The position numbers were made by a program, and so were the translations under genes. From Bacillus sp. ISL-41 (GTDB lineage: Bacteria; Bacillota; Bacilli; Bacillales; Cytobacillaceae), in the NCBI RefSeq assembly GCF_018613235.1, contig NZ_JAGGQP010000028.1, forward strand, positions 1 to 47,443: a stretch of 47,443 bases of DNA, read 5' to 3'. The notes under the pieces are model-generated. The model worked only from the letters and a program-made list of their open reading frames with translations, had not been told where the DNA came from and searched no databases. Shown one piece after another: positions 28,389 through 37,145 of the stretch. Each line of letters opens with the position of its first letter. The first letter of the stretch is position 1.

Positions 28389-29387
28389 TTATTTTTTCTT
28401 GAGCCTCGCCCTTTCCTGCCTTGCCCATGATTTTAGATGCGGGTATGGGTCAAAGGACCATTCAGTATACCCATTGTCCTTGTACATGCCGTAATGCAGG
28501 TGGGGTGGGAATTTTCCGCTTGTTCCGGGAGGGCCGTAGCCCGAGCTTCCGACACCGCCAATGACTGTGCCTGGTTCGACGATCTGCCCAACTTTTAGAT
28601 CCTTCGCGAAGCCGCTCAGGTGGGCAAAATAATGGTAAGTATTATTGATATCACGGATTCCGACACGCCATCCGCCATATTTGTTCCAGCCTTTCATTTC
28701 CACGATGCCATAGCCTGTCGCACGTACAGGTACTCCATAGCCGGCAAAAATATCTGTTCCTTCATGGATCCTTCTGCCACCCCAGCCGCGGGCGTCGCCC
28801 CAGGTATTGTTGTAACTGTGGTTGCTCCTTAGTGGCATAGGAAAGACATGAGTATCAAGGTCTAAACGCCCAAAGTTCTTGTAAATCATGGCTTTGCCAA
28901 CGATGATCCCAACCGTTTTATCACGCTTATAGTAGTTCCACAGCCCAATTTTTAAGTTTTCATGGTCTGTACCATATGAAAGCAAGTATTGGGCAAAAGC
29001 CTGGAGTACGTCCTCGTCATCCTTTAAACTTGCTTTGCCATCACCATTCCCATCGAAACCAATTCCATTGAAAAACTGTATGGAAACTGGATTTTCATCT
29101 TCAAGATTTGGGTTCAGGAGTCCTGCCCACTCTTCGGGTTTGAAATAGACCCCGGCAACTCCTTCCGCTTTGGGTAAATCTTTTCTTGCCTGGCGGACAT
29201 TCCTCTCATATTGGTCTACCGCAGCAATATAGTACCAGGGAATCTGGCTGACCGCTTCAACTTTTGTATAAAGTTCCATTCTTTTTTTGTAAACATCTTC
29301 TTGACCCTGCTCGGCTGCATTTGCACCTTCATTTAACAGGACCGGGGAAAGTAAAAAAAGAACGATGACTGCTTTAAGGATTTTCAC
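28389..29387 (-). CDS. lytH: M23 peptidase LytH, spore cortex maturation
   Basis: 332 aa secreted or membrane-anchored peptidase. An N-terminal hydrophobic signal (VIVLFLLSPVLLN) precedes a helical domain, then an M23/LytM domain with H208 and D212 (HEGTD) and H296-L-H298 as zinc and catalytic residues. In B. subtilis LytH cuts the L-Ala to D-Glu bond and yields the single-L-alanine side chains of the cortex, under sigma-K. The start is GTG, with GGGAGGATTAC upstream. It diverges from lipA across 256 bases. Confidence 0.92.
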   Translation of the reverse strand: MKILKAVIVLFLLSPVLLNEGANAAEQGQEDVYKKRMELYTKVEAVSQIPWYYIAAVDQYERNVRQARKDLPKAEGVAGVYFKPEEWAGLLNPNLEDENPVSIQFFNGIGFDGNGDGKASLKDDEDVLQAFAQYLLSYGTDHENLKIGLWNYYKRDKTVGIIVGKAMIYKNFGRLDLDTHVFPMPLRSNHSYNNTWGDARGWGGRRIHEGTDIFAGYGVPVRATGYGIVEMKGWNKYGGWRVGIRDINNTYHYFAHLSGFAKDLKVGQIVEPGTVIGGVGSSGYGPPGTSGKFPPHLHYGMYKDNGYTEWSFDPYPHLKSWARQERARLKKK

Positions 29388-29643
29388 CGTAATCCTCCCT
29401 TCAGGATGTAGCTCCTATAAATTACAGCTTCAGCAAAAAACACTGCCTCCGCTTTTCTTCTGTTAGTTTGCGATGATGGGGATTTTTCATAAATATCAAA
29501 TAATGGTAATCGCAAGGAACGCAAGGTTATCGCACTTGTCGAGAGTTTTTCATTGTGTTAAAGTGACATCAGAGAAGCTGTATACCGGCCTTGATTTTTA
29601 CATGGTGTTCTTGATGTAATGCAGCAGGAATGGAGTGAAAATA

Positions 29644-30558
29644 ATGAGCAAAAAAGAGGTACAGAGAAAGCCTGAATGGCTGAAGATAAAGCTAAACACG
29701 AACGAAAATTATACTGGCTTAAAAAAGATGATGCGTGAGAAAAATCTACATACTGTATGTGAAGAAGCCAGATGCCCGAACATCCACGAGTGCTGGGCTG
29801 TAAGACGTACTGCTACCTTTATGATCCTAGGTGATGTATGTACGCGTGCATGCCGTTTTTGTGCTGTAAAAACAGGACTTCCAACTGAGCTTGACTGGCA
29901 GGAGCCAGAAAGAGTAGCGGATTCGGTGACACTTATGAATCTGAAGCACGTCGTCGTAACTGCTGTTGCCCGTGATGACCTGAAGGATGGGGGAGCAGCT
30001 GTTTTTGCCGAGACGGTAAGAGCGATCCGTAAGAAAAATCCGTTTACCTCAATTGAAGTATTGCCTTCAGATATGGGCGGAGTTGAGGAAAACCTGAAAA
30101 CCCTTATGGATGCACGTCCAGATATCCTGAACCATAACATCGAAACTGTTAGAAGCCTGACGCCAAGAATCCGTGCACGCGCAACTTATGAGCGTTCACT
30201 GGAGTTTTTACGCCGTGCAAAAGAAATGCAGCCGGATATCCCTACGAAATCCAGCATCATGGTTGGCTTAGGCGAGACGAAGGAAGAATTGATTGAAGCA
30301 ATGGATGACCTGCGTGCTAACAATGTGGACATCCTTACGCTTGGTCAATATCTGCAGCCATCCAAGAAGCATCTTGAGGTCCAAAAATACTATCATCCTG
30401 ATGAGTTTGCCGAGCTTAGGGAAATCGCGCTCAAAAAAGGCTTCAGCCATTGTGAAGCAGGCCCTCTTGTCCGTTCATCTTACCATGCCGACGAACAGGT
30501 CAACTCTGCGGCAAAGCACAGACAACAGCTTGCAGAGCAGGAAGCCCAACAGGCGTAA
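29644..30558 (+). CDS. lipA: Lipoyl synthase
   Basis: 304 aa radical-SAM enzyme that inserts two sulfurs into octanoyl groups. The auxiliary cluster Cys are C39, C44 and C50, the radical-SAM CxxxCxxC is C66, C70, C73, and the C-terminal RSSYHADEQ holds the final Ser ligand. I use ATG 29644 after GGAGTGAAAATA; the GTG at 29635 lies inside the ribosome site. Its natural substrate in Firmicutes is octanoyl-GcvH, and gcvH is in this window. Confidence 0.97.
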   Translation: MSKKEVQRKPEWLKIKLNTNENYTGLKKMMREKNLHTVCEEARCPNIHECWAVRRTATFMILGDVCTRACRFCAVKTGLPTELDWQEPERVADSVTLMNLKHVVVTAVARDDLKDGGAAVFAETVRAIRKKNPFTSIEVLPSDMGGVEENLKTLMDARPDILNHNIETVRSLTPRIRARATYERSLEFLRRAKEMQPDIPTKSSIMVGLGETKEELIEAMDDLRANNVDILTLGQYLQPSKKHLEVQKYYHPDEFAELREIALKKGFSHCEAGPLVRSSYHADEQVNSAAKHRQQLAEQEAQQA

Positions 30559-30589
30559 TTTAAACCGGTAATGTATTAATCAATCGTAA

Positions 30590-30624
30590 AAAAGAGTTCA
30601 GCATCCATGCTGAACTCTTTTCAT
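30590..30624. terminator. Bidirectional terminator between lipA and yutC
   Basis: 15-bp perfect inverted repeat, AAAAGAGTTCAGCAT / ATGCTGAACTCTTTT, loop CC, between convergent genes. Confidence 0.92.
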
Positions 30625-31322
30625 TATTTTCCTTGTTGCATCTGTCTTGAAAGGTCGTCTTTGTCCGTCTCTTCGTTCAATTCACCCTTGGCTTCGCCAT
30701 TCGCATTTTCACCAGTGCTCATGTCGCGGCCTTGAGGGGATTTAAGCATTTGTTTAACCACTCCATCAACTAACTCATCGACATCACGGCTATCTGTGTC
30801 AAGTGAAGCAAAGTTCTCGACCTCTTTGCGCAGGCTAGTGTCATCTGATACGTACACATGGAACCAGCGCGGTACGACTGACATTGCCATACGCTTCACC
30901 TGGTCGGCTGTCTCGTTGCGATTTTGAGAATCTGTTGCGTAGACAATCAGAACTTCTTCATCTGTCACGAGTGTAGACACATCATCCACATTTTGGGCCA
31001 TCAAGCTGAATTTGCTGATCATGTCCGCAATTTGTTCACGGTCGATCGCCTGGTATGCATTTTGCCCATTATCGGCACCCATCACTCCTGTTTTTTGATG
31101 GCGTACATACCCGAAGTCCTCGCTTTTGTCTTTCATTCCTTTTCGTCCATCCTCATTGTATAAGTCTGGTCGCTGATCGTTTACATTCAGTGTGTTACCG
31201 CTCTGCTGGTAAATTCCAGCTCCGCCATCACGGCCGGCTGGTGAGGCGTTATCGTCACCACCTGTACAACCGGTCATAGCCACTGTTCCGCAAATACCAA
31301 GAGCCATTAATGCTTTTTTCAA
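30624..31322 (-). CDS. yutC: YhcN/YlaJ-family sporulation lipoprotein (YutC)
   Basis: 232 aa. A signal peptide ends at the lipobox C19 (AMTGC). The middle domain of about 110 residues has the YhcN/YlaJ pattern (DREQIADMISKFSLMAQNVDDVSTLVTDEEVLIVY, then a conserved VVPRWFHVYVSDD). The last 40 residues are charged and low-complexity. Relatives sit in the spore membrane and affect germination or outgrowth. The start is TTG 31322 with GGGGGTG 7 bases upstream. yutC lies between lipA and yutD in B. subtilis as well. Confidence 0.88.
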   Translation of the reverse strand: MKKALMALGICGTVAMTGCTGGDDNASPAGRDGGAGIYQQSGNTLNVNDQRPDLYNEDGRKGMKDKSEDFGYVRHQKTGVMGADNGQNAYQAIDREQIADMISKFSLMAQNVDDVSTLVTDEEVLIVYATDSQNRNETADQVKRMAMSVVPRWFHVYVSDDTSLRKEVENFASLDTDSRDVDELVDGVVKQMLKSPQGRDMSTGENANGEAKGELNEETDKDDLSRQMQQGK

Positions 31323-31394
31323 TTAAAACACCCCCTAATCATTAGAATGGCTTCGAAATTAATTTTTTTGCTTAGTAATTGATGGGGAATAAGT

Positions 31395-31400
31395 TATAAT
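31395..31400 (+). promoter_or_regulatory. Probable -10 box for yutD
   Basis: Perfect TATAAT 55 bases before yutD; no -35 box at good spacing (TTGCTT at 31368 is 21 bases away). Confidence 0.45.
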
Positions 31401-31455
31401 TAAGAAAAGCTAATGATAAAGACAGATTGTTACGGAAAAAGAGGTGGACCTACCG

Positions 31456-31746
31456 ATGATTTGCATCAATAATCTTTGCTATGAAATAGTGGATGAAAGC
31501 AGGGACGGCTTTAATGAGGAAGCCTTTCGCGGCAGATACAGCGAGATATTGACGAAATACGACTATATTGTTGGGGACTGGGGATACGGACAGCTCCGGT
31601 TAAGAGGCTTTTTTGATGATCAAAACCAGAAGTCAACTTTCGATACAAAAATCAGTACCGTCAGCGAGTACTTATATGAGTATTGCAATTTTGGCTGTGC
31701 TTATTTCGTCGTTAAGAAGGTCGCGAAACAAGCCCAGGATAAATAA
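31456..31746 (+). CDS. yutD: YutD family protein (DUF1027)
   Basis: 96 aa, function unknown. The family pattern is seen in YEIVDESRDGFNEEAFRGRYSEIL, DYIVGDWGYGQLRLRGFF and YLYEYCNFGCAYFV. Start ATG 31456 after AGAGGTGG; the GTG at 31444 lies inside that site. It stands alone between two terminators. Confidence 0.9.
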   Translation: MICINNLCYEIVDESRDGFNEEAFRGRYSEILTKYDYIVGDWGYGQLRLRGFFDDQNQKSTFDTKISTVSEYLYEYCNFGCAYFVVKKVAKQAQDK

Positions 31747-31759
31747 AGAAAGAATGAAG

Positions 31760-31797
31760 AAATGCTCCAATCAACATGATTGGAGCATTTCTTGTTT
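31760..31797. terminator. Bidirectional terminator after yutD
   Basis: 14-bp perfect stem AAATGCTCCAATCA / TGATTGGAGCATTT, loop ACA, then TCTTGTTTCTT; it also serves the convergent 95-aa gene. Confidence 0.88.
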
Positions 31798-31798
31798 C

Positions 31799-32086
31799 TT
31801 ATAGATCGCTGTACGGCGGCTGTTCACTCTCATTAGGGTCATCATGGGTTGGATGGGCGCCCGCTTCTTTCCTTGGTGTTCCCTGATGGAGAGACTTGAA
31901 CTCATAGTTGAAGTTACTGTAGGACCGCTGCCCTTCACGCCACGGCGTGCTTTTGCCTTCTACAGGTTCATCTTTCCGGAAAGGAGATCCATAAGGACCC
32001 TCTGGATAGTCTTCAGCCGTTACATAGTTGCGCTGCTTTTCTACATTCGAAAAATCTGAATACTTTTCACTGTCTTCCTTGCTCAT
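31799..32086 (-). CDS. Small acidic hydrophilic protein, unknown
   Basis: 95 aa. I do not recognise a named family with certainty. The protein is highly hydrophilic, Pro/Ser/Tyr-rich and probably disordered, with YVTAEDYPEGPYGSPF and a C-terminal HPTHDDPNESEQ. A HPTHDD-like motif also occurs, from memory, in some other small Bacillus proteins. The ribosome site AAGAAGGTGAG is strong, so it is probably expressed. It is the third gene of a likely glpX-DUF3055-this unit on the minus strand, 75 bases after the DUF3055 stop. Confidence 0.75.
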   Translation of the reverse strand: MSKEDSEKYSDFSNVEKQRNYVTAEDYPEGPYGSPFRKDEPVEGKSTPWREGQRSYSNFNYEFKSLHQGTPRKEAGAHPTHDDPNESEQPPYSDL

Positions 32087-32161
32087 GAACTCACCTTCTT
32101 TTGCTTGATGTCTTTAGTATTTCTACCTAAAGACAAATCAAACAAACAGTTCGTTCCAAAT

Positions 32162-32428
32162 TTAAAGGATTGGCCGCAGGAAAGAGCGGAGTTCCTCTGC
32201 ATCTTCTTCAGAAAGATTATAGGCAAATTCGAGATAACCTTCTTCATCGAGATCATCCTGGCCGAGGATGGCAAATCGGCTTCCCTGGATATCCATCACG
32301 ATGCTTTTGCCATAATATCGCCCAGTCTGCATAATGGCAAGATCGAAGCGCTGGTTCTCTCCGACAAAGCTTACATAACGCGTTTTTGTTTCTTCAGTAT
32401 CATCATATAAAAAAAATTGTTCAGTCAT
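32162..32428 (-). CDS. DUF3055 protein
   Basis: 88 aa small acidic protein. The pattern TRYVSFVGENQRFDLAI, YGKSIVMDIQGSRFAILG and EEGYLEFAYNLSEEDAEEL fits the DUF3055 family of Bacillales, whose role is unknown. AGGAGGATCACG precedes the ATG. It starts 28 bases after the glpX stop, so it is probably co-transcribed with glpX. Confidence 0.8.
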   Translation of the reverse strand: MTEQFFLYDDTEETKTRYVSFVGENQRFDLAIMQTGRYYGKSIVMDIQGSRFAILGQDDLDEEGYLEFAYNLSEEDAEELRSFLRPIL

Positions 32429-32456
32429 CGTGATCCTCCTAAGTATGTAATTCCTG

Positions 32457-33425
32457 CTAAACCATCACTAAGTGTGGCTTGTGCTCCAAATGATGGTGTG
32501 CTGTGATATAACGGACTGTCTTGGTTTTTGAACGCATGACAATGGAGTGGGTTTCAACAAGATCTCCGCCAAGGAAGCGAACTCCGTCGAGCAGCTCACC
32601 GCTAGAAACACCTGTCGCGGCAAAAATCGCATCGTCTCCTGAAACAAGGTCATCGAGCATCAGCAATTGTCTTGGATCCTTCAATCCCATAGCAATGCAG
32701 CGCTCTTCTTCCTCTATCGTCTGCGGTACGAGCCTTGCCTGCATATCGCCGCCAAGAGCTTTGATGGCAGCAGCAGAAATGACTCCCTCAGGCGCACCGC
32801 CTGTTCCTACGAAAAGGTCGACACCAGTATGCGGCAGGGCAGTCGCAATCGACGCACCTACATCGCCATCGCCGAACAGCTTCACTCTGGCGCCTTTCTG
32901 CCTGACACGCTCAATAAGCTCATCATGGCGGTCACGTTCCTGAATGATGACAGTTAAATCCTGGATTCGTTTATTGTTGGCTTCTGCAACGATTTCGATC
33001 GTCTTCTCTATTGGATCATCAAGGCTGATTTTGCCAGCTGCACTTTTGCCGACCGCGATTTTTTGCATGTACATGTCTGGTGCATGAAGAAGGGTGCCTT
33101 TATCCGCGACCGCTATAACGGCCATAGCATTATTGTGTCCCTTGGCGACGATATTCGTCCCTTCCAGCGGGTCCACCGCAATGTCGACTTTTGGGCCCAT
33201 CTTTGTGCCGAGCCTTTCTCCTATATAAAGCATTGGAGCCTCATCCAATTCTCCTTCACCAATGACAACAATCCCATCCATATTGACTGAATCGAACATT
33301 CTGCGCATTGCCGTTGTGGCTGCATCATCCGCTTCATTTTTCTTTCCGCGGCCCATCCATTGGGCAGACGCAAGCGCAGCAGCCTCCGTAACCCTTACAA
33401 TTTCAAGTGCCAATTCGCGTTCCAA
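32457..33425 (-). CDS. glpX: Class II fructose-1,6-bisphosphatase
   Basis: 322 aa GlpX-type enzyme that removes the 1-phosphate of fructose-1,6-bisphosphate in gluconeogenesis. Metal and substrate motifs include [25 protein letters not shown] and [10 protein letters not shown] place the start at TTG 33425: GGAGG lies 8 bases upstream, and the protein then begins [12 protein letters not shown], like known GlpX N-termini, at the usual length (321 in B. subtilis as I recall). ATGs at 33440 and 33458 have no ribosome site. Confidence 0.95.
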   Translation of the reverse strand: MERELALEIVRVTEAAALASAQWMGRGKKNEADDAATTAMRRMFDSVNMDGIVVIGEGELDEAPMLYIGERLGTKMGPKVDIAVDPLEGTNIVAKGHNNAMAVIAVADKGTLLHAPDMYMQKIAVGKSAAGKISLDDPIEKTIEIVAEANNKRIQDLTVIIQERDRHDELIERVRQKGARVKLFGDGDVGASIATALPHTGVDLFVGTGGAPEGVISAAAIKALGGDMQARLVPQTIEEEERCIAMGLKDPRQLLMLDDLVSGDDAIFAATGVSSGELLDGVRFLGGDLVETHSIVMRSKTKTVRYITAHHHLEHKPHLVMV

Positions 33426-33565
33426 ATGTTTCTCCTCCATTTTCGACAGCATTCTCACTCAACAACAATCTTACCAGAAAAACAATCATTTCTGAATTTT
33501 TCAGAGGATTTTTTGTCTTTTTGCATGGCAAGTTCAAGTTCTGGCAGCTAAGGCTGGTTATAAGG

Positions 33566-33610
33566 AAAAGCTGTCAAAAGAAAGCTCAACTTAAGACAGG
33601 TTTACTGTCA
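33566..33610. repeat. Solo copy of the 52-bp repeat
   Basis: AAAAGCTGTC at 33566 and GACAGGTTTA at 33595 have the same arm sequences and the same 19-base gap between CTGTC and GACAG as the array at 12307-13138. It is closest to the second subfamily (CAAAAGAA after the left arm). Confidence 0.8.
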
Positions 33611-33771
33611 AAACCATACTCGCATTCCGTTAGTCGCTAACACAATTGCCCAAATCCATCCAAAATTCATTTCACTCCACCACCAAACTTTATCCACATT
33701 CTCACAGTAACAAAGAAGTAAAAATATTTCGAAATAACTCTCTAGGAAAAAAGGTCTATTTTAGCTAAATA

Positions 33772-33780
33772 TGGTACAAT
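33772..33780 (+). promoter_or_regulatory. Extended -10 box for the EAL gene
   Basis: TGGTACAAT is a TGn-extended -10 of sigma-A type, 42 bases before ATG 33822. It overlaps the first ATG of the open frame (33771), which is therefore unlikely to be translated. Confidence 0.6.
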
Positions 33781-33821
33781 TAAGAAAAAGTTCTAGCGAT
33801 CTTCTGAGAGGATTGAAACCT

Positions 33822-35111
33822 ATGGCCCGCCGTGTTACTAGCATATTAGACAACCTGCTTGGTTGGGGGAAAATAATGTTGCCTCATTCATCAATTTGTT
33901 ATTACCCTCCGCAGTTCATTTTGAGGGATCCTGTCGTATCAGGGGTGAAGAAGGCTTTTAATAATGGTTTTGAAGTTGCGGTTATCGCGTACACGATCAA
34001 GAATCATCATGACCTTGCTTCGCAGCTTGGTGAGGAGAACTGGAAGTTTCATAAGTCTCTGAAACGGCATTTCAAAGCGGTGATCGAAAAGGAAATCGAT
34101 AAAGAGGACATGATTGTCCTGCATGATTACTTTAGCGACAGCCTGAGCCTGTTCATGCGGATTGACCATAACAGGTACTGTATTTCTGAAATCGATGCGA
34201 AAATGAAGAAAATCCTCAGGGAAGCGGAAAGCAGGATTTTCCTTGAGTATCCTACTGTCCAGCCTGTTTTTGATACGGGGTTTATTTTTATCGATAAATC
34301 GGTCGGTTCCGTGCACGGTGCTGTCTTAAAGGCACACCAGCAAGCTTTTGCCATGGCTGAAAAAAGAATCCAAACTGAATTCAATGAAATGGTCTTTGAA
34401 ATGAAAAGAATTATCGCGCAGCAAAATATCAAGCTTTTAGCGCAGCCGATCATAGACGTCGCTACAAAGGAAATCCGTGCCTGGGAGATGCTGACCAGAG
34501 GGCCTGAGGGCACCGAGCTTGAGAGTCCGTTGCAGCTTTTTTCCGTTGCCCGGCAGACAAATATGCTCTATGACCTGGAAATGATTGTGCTGAAGAAAAC
34601 GCTTGAGCAAATTACGTCGACTGGCTGCCGTGATGATATTTTTATTAATTTCACCCCGATTACCCTCGGGAATTCCAGATTCATCCGGGATCTGAAAAAT
34701 CTGATGCAATCTTTTGAAAGCATCCAGCCAAATCAGATTACTTTGGAAATCACCGAGAGGGACTCGATTGAGGGAATCGAGAATTTTATCTATAATATAA
34801 AAGTGTTAAGAGGAATGGGAATCAAAATTGCGGTTGATGATACTGGAGCAGGATATGCCAGCTTGAATACCATCAGTGAAATCATGCCGGACGTCATCAA
34901 GATTGATCGTTCCGTCATCGAGAATATTGATAAGAACTCTGTGAAGGAGTCAATGCTGAAAGGGCTGCTGCTTGTTGCCAGGGAAGCAGGATCCACGGTC
35001 ATTGCGGAAGGAATCGAAAATGAACATGAAGCATCGGTCCTGTCACGGAACAAGGTTGAACTGGCGCAGGGATATTTTTACGCCCGTCCTGGATTACTGA
35101 AAACCGTCTAG
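33822..35111 (+). CDS. EAL-domain cyclic-di-GMP phosphodiesterase
   Basis: 429 aa soluble protein. About 190 N-terminal residues of a degenerate, possibly GGDEF-like fold precede an EAL domain. Key residues are all present: E222-M-L, N276, E309, DD at 339-340, K360, E396 and Q416 in QGYFYARP. It should therefore cleave cyclic-di-GMP to pGpG. The EAL motif itself reads EML, a tolerated variant. I use ATG 33822 with GAGAGG upstream; ATG 33771 overlaps the promoter and ATG 33876 (after GGGGGA) is a possible shorter start. yutE follows after 22 bases. Confidence 0.87.
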   Translation: MARRVTSILDNLLGWGKIMLPHSSICYYPPQFILRDPVVSGVKKAFNNGFEVAVIAYTIKNHHDLASQLGEENWKFHKSLKRHFKAVIEKEIDKEDMIVLHDYFSDSLSLFMRIDHNRYCISEIDAKMKKILREAESRIFLEYPTVQPVFDTGFIFIDKSVGSVHGAVLKAHQQAFAMAEKRIQTEFNEMVFEMKRIIAQQNIKLLAQPIIDVATKEIRAWEMLTRGPEGTELESPLQLFSVARQTNMLYDLEMIVLKKTLEQITSTGCRDDIFINFTPITLGNSRFIRDLKNLMQSFESIQPNQITLEITERDSIEGIENFIYNIKVLRGMGIKIAVDDTGAGYASLNTISEIMPDVIKIDRSVIENIDKNSVKESMLKGLLLVAREAGSTVIAEGIENEHEASVLSRNKVELAQGYFYARPGLLKTV

Positions 35112-35133
35112 CATCTTTATGAGGTGATATTGA

Positions 35134-35571
35134 ATGTACTTTGTCGACAGGGATCAAATCGAAGAAACATTGCAGTATTTAAACAGGCAAATTGACTTTT
35201 TCGAAAGCAACGGGCCATGGGAAACGCCAATGGAAAAATCAGCCCTTGAGCGTGCAGCACATACGATGATTGAAGCTGTCCTCGATGTGGGAAACGCGAT
35301 GATCGACGGCTTCATCATGCGCGACCCGGGAAGCTATGAAGACATCATTGATATTCTCGATGATGAAAAGGTGGTTACTCCGGAAATGAGCGTGGGATTG
35401 AAAAAAATCGTCCTGTTCCGGAAGATGCTGGTCCAGCAGTACACAGCTGTGGACCATGCCAGCCTGATTGAAACTTTCAAGTCCGAGCTCCCTCATCTGA
35501 AGCTTTTTACAGAAAAAGTGAGAGAGTACCTGACGAATGAACTAGGGCCGGTTTCCGCTTTTAAAAAGTAA
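35134..35571 (+). CDS. yutE: HepT-like (DUF86/HEPN) protein YutE
   Basis: 145 aa all-helical protein of the DUF86/HepT family. In HepT toxins the RNase motif is R-x4-H-x-Y. Here it reads R96-K-M-L-V-Q101-Q-Y103, so the catalytic His is Gln. No MntA nucleotidyltransferase partner lies next to it; neighbours are the EAL gene and yutF. The protein is therefore probably not an active toxin. From memory B. subtilis YutE has the same His-to-Gln change, so this is a family trait. GAGGTGATATTGA precedes the ATG. Confidence 0.87.
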   Translation: MYFVDRDQIEETLQYLNRQIDFFESNGPWETPMEKSALERAAHTMIEAVLDVGNAMIDGFIMRDPGSYEDIIDILDDEKVVTPEMSVGLKKIVLFRKMLVQQYTAVDHASLIETFKSELPHLKLFTEKVREYLTNELGPVSAFKK

Positions 35572-35580
35572 ATATGACAG

Positions 35581-35615
35581 AAGAGACCGTTATTTTACGC
35601 GGTCTCTTTTCTTTT
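35581..35615 (+). terminator. Intrinsic terminator after yutE
   Basis: AAGAGACCG pairs with CGGTCTCTT (35600-35608), then TTCTTTT. Confidence 0.87.
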
Positions 35616-35731
35616 AAACAACAAATTTCCAGCCAGTGAGCTTTGTCCTTTGCACTTGCTGTCTAGCTTTAATAAAATGGGAGTATTCGTTTTTAAACGA
35701 GATGGGAACGATATAATTAGGAGTGATAATC

Positions 35732-36496
35732 ATGAAAAAATATAAAGGATATTTGATTGACTTAGATGGAACAATGTATCGAGGTTCAGAGCGCATCGAA
35801 GCGGCTTCTGATTTTATAAAAAGGTTGATTGAAGCGGAAATTCCGTATTTGTTTGTAACGAATAATTCATCACGCACACCGGCACAGGTGGCGGAAAAGC
35901 TCCGCGGCTTTGATATCCCAACGACTGAGGAGCAGGTTTTCACGACAAGCCAGGCAACGGCCAACTATATATATGAGCAAAAACAAGACGCGACCGTATA
36001 TGTGATTGGCGAAGAGGGAATCCAGACGGCAATCCAGGAAAAGGGCCTGAAATTTGCCGGAGAAGACGCTGATTTTGTTGTTTCCGGCATCGATCGCGGA
36101 ATTACATATGAAAAGCTGGCTGTCGGCTGTCTTGCGGTCAGGAATGGTGCAACCTTCATTTCGACAAATGGGGATATTGCCATCCCGACTGAACGAGGCT
36201 TGCTTCCGGGGAATGGTTCGCTGACTTCAGTTATCGCTGTTTCCACACAAACAGATCCGATTTTTATCGGAAAGCCGGAATCGGTGATCATGGAACAGGC
36301 TTTAAAAGTACTTGGGGCAAAAAAAGAGGAGACCCTTATGGTTGGTGATTATTATGATACCGACATCCTCGCAGGCATGAGGGCAGGGATGGACACACTC
36401 CTCGTCCACACAGGGGTAACGACAAGGGAATTGCTGAAAGGTTATAATGAAATGCCAACTTACACAGTGGATTCGCTGGACGATTGGGAAGTATAA
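35732..36496 (+). CDS. yutF: HAD-family phosphatase YutF (NagD-like)
   Basis: 254 aa HAD hydrolase with a C2 cap. Motif I is DLDGTMY, motif II FVTNNSSR, motif III K in FIGKPE, and motif IV GDYYDTDI. These sugar- or nucleotide-phosphatases have broad activity in vitro; the physiological substrate is unknown. Start ATG 35732 after AGGAGTGATAATC; GTG 35723 lies in that site. yutG is convergent. Confidence 0.93.
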   Translation: MKKYKGYLIDLDGTMYRGSERIEAASDFIKRLIEAEIPYLFVTNNSSRTPAQVAEKLRGFDIPTTEEQVFTTSQATANYIYEQKQDATVYVIGEEGIQTAIQEKGLKFAGEDADFVVSGIDRGITYEKLAVGCLAVRNGATFISTNGDIAIPTERGLLPGNGSLTSVIAVSTQTDPIFIGKPESVIMEQALKVLGAKKEETLMVGDYYDTDILAGMRAGMDTLLVHTGVTTRELLKGYNEMPTYTVDSLDDWEV

Positions 36497-36511
36497 GAAT
36501 AGCCACAGTAA

Positions 36512-36556
36512 CAAAAGGGACTTGAGCCGCGAAGGCATCAGGTCCCTTTGTTTTAA
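36512..36556. terminator. Terminator between yutF and yutG
   Basis: AAAGGGAC pairs with GTCCCTTT (36514-36521, 36542-36549), and TGA with TCA further in, followed by TTGTTTTAATTT. Confidence 0.75.
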
Positions 36557-36560
36557 TTTC

Positions 36561-36603
36561 GCTCAAGCGCCTGTCGGATTTGACCAGGGCACTTGCGGTT
36601 TTC
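36561..36603 (+). repeat. GC-rich dispersed element, tail fragment
   Basis: AAGCGCCTGTCGGATTTGAC followed by CAGGGCACTTGCGGTTTTC matches the last 40 or so bases of the copies at 37146 and 45811. No 5' part is visible. Confidence 0.6.
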
Positions 36604-36605
36604 TC

Positions 36606-37115
36606 TTAATCCTCTACATTTGCTGCTCTGTGGGCTAGACGGCTTGAAGCTGCTGCCGCAACTGCCCCTACGATATCATCGAGGAAAGTATGGCATTTGC
36701 CGGATGCTTCCTTGTCATTAAGCTTTTCCAGAATGCCTGGTTTCGCTTTATCAATGAATCCATAATTCGTGAAACCAATCGATCCATATATATTCACGAT
36801 TGAAAAAGCGAGGATTTCATCCACGCCGTACAAACTTTCGTCTGTTTCAATTATTGATTGCAGCGGTTCGCCAAGCTTCTTTTGCTCTGCGAGGATATCC
36901 AGCTGGATTCCTGTCAAAATCGCATTCTGAACCTCACGTTTGGATAAAACTCGTTCTACGTTTTCGATACAGTCATCCATCTGCAGATTCGGGTGGTACT
37001 TTTCCTGCAGGAAATAGACGAGATTGGCGATATCTTCTATTTCAACCCCACGTTCATGGAGCCACTTTCGGGCAGTTTCCTCTGTCATATGGATGGCGCG
37101 TTTCTTCTCTAACAT
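36606..37115 (-). CDS. yutG: Phosphatidylglycerophosphatase A-like protein YutG
   Basis: 169 aa. The C-terminal two thirds show the PgpA-like pattern of the YutG family: SIVNIYGSIGFTNYGFIDKAKPGI and HTFLDDIVGAVAAAASSRLAHR. PgpA removes phosphate from phosphatidylglycerophosphate, but YutG lacks obvious strong membrane helices, so the activity is uncertain. I use ATG 37115, six bases after AGAAAGGTG. The frame stays open to 37235 only through the GC-rich repeat, so the 209-aa version is an artefact. Confidence 0.85.
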   Translation of the reverse strand: MLEKKRAIHMTEETARKWLHERGVEIEDIANLVYFLQEKYHPNLQMDDCIENVERVLSKREVQNAILTGIQLDILAEQKKLGEPLQSIIETDESLYGVDEILAFSIVNIYGSIGFTNYGFIDKAKPGILEKLNDKEASGKCHTFLDDIVGAVAAAASSRLAHRAANVED

Positions 37116-37145
37116 CTGCATCACCTTTCTATTTTTAACTGGAAT

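Larger units (their letters stand above)
33426..33821. other. Intergenic region between glpX and the EAL gene
   Basis: Nearly 400 bases between divergent genes. It holds one solo copy of the 52-bp repeat (33566-33610) and the extended -10 box of the EAL gene (33772-33780). I see no gene in the rest. Confidence 0.6.

Noticed and set aside
35134-35571. Active HepT/MntA toxin-antitoxin system
   Set aside because: The catalytic His is Gln and there is no nucleotidyltransferase gene next to it.
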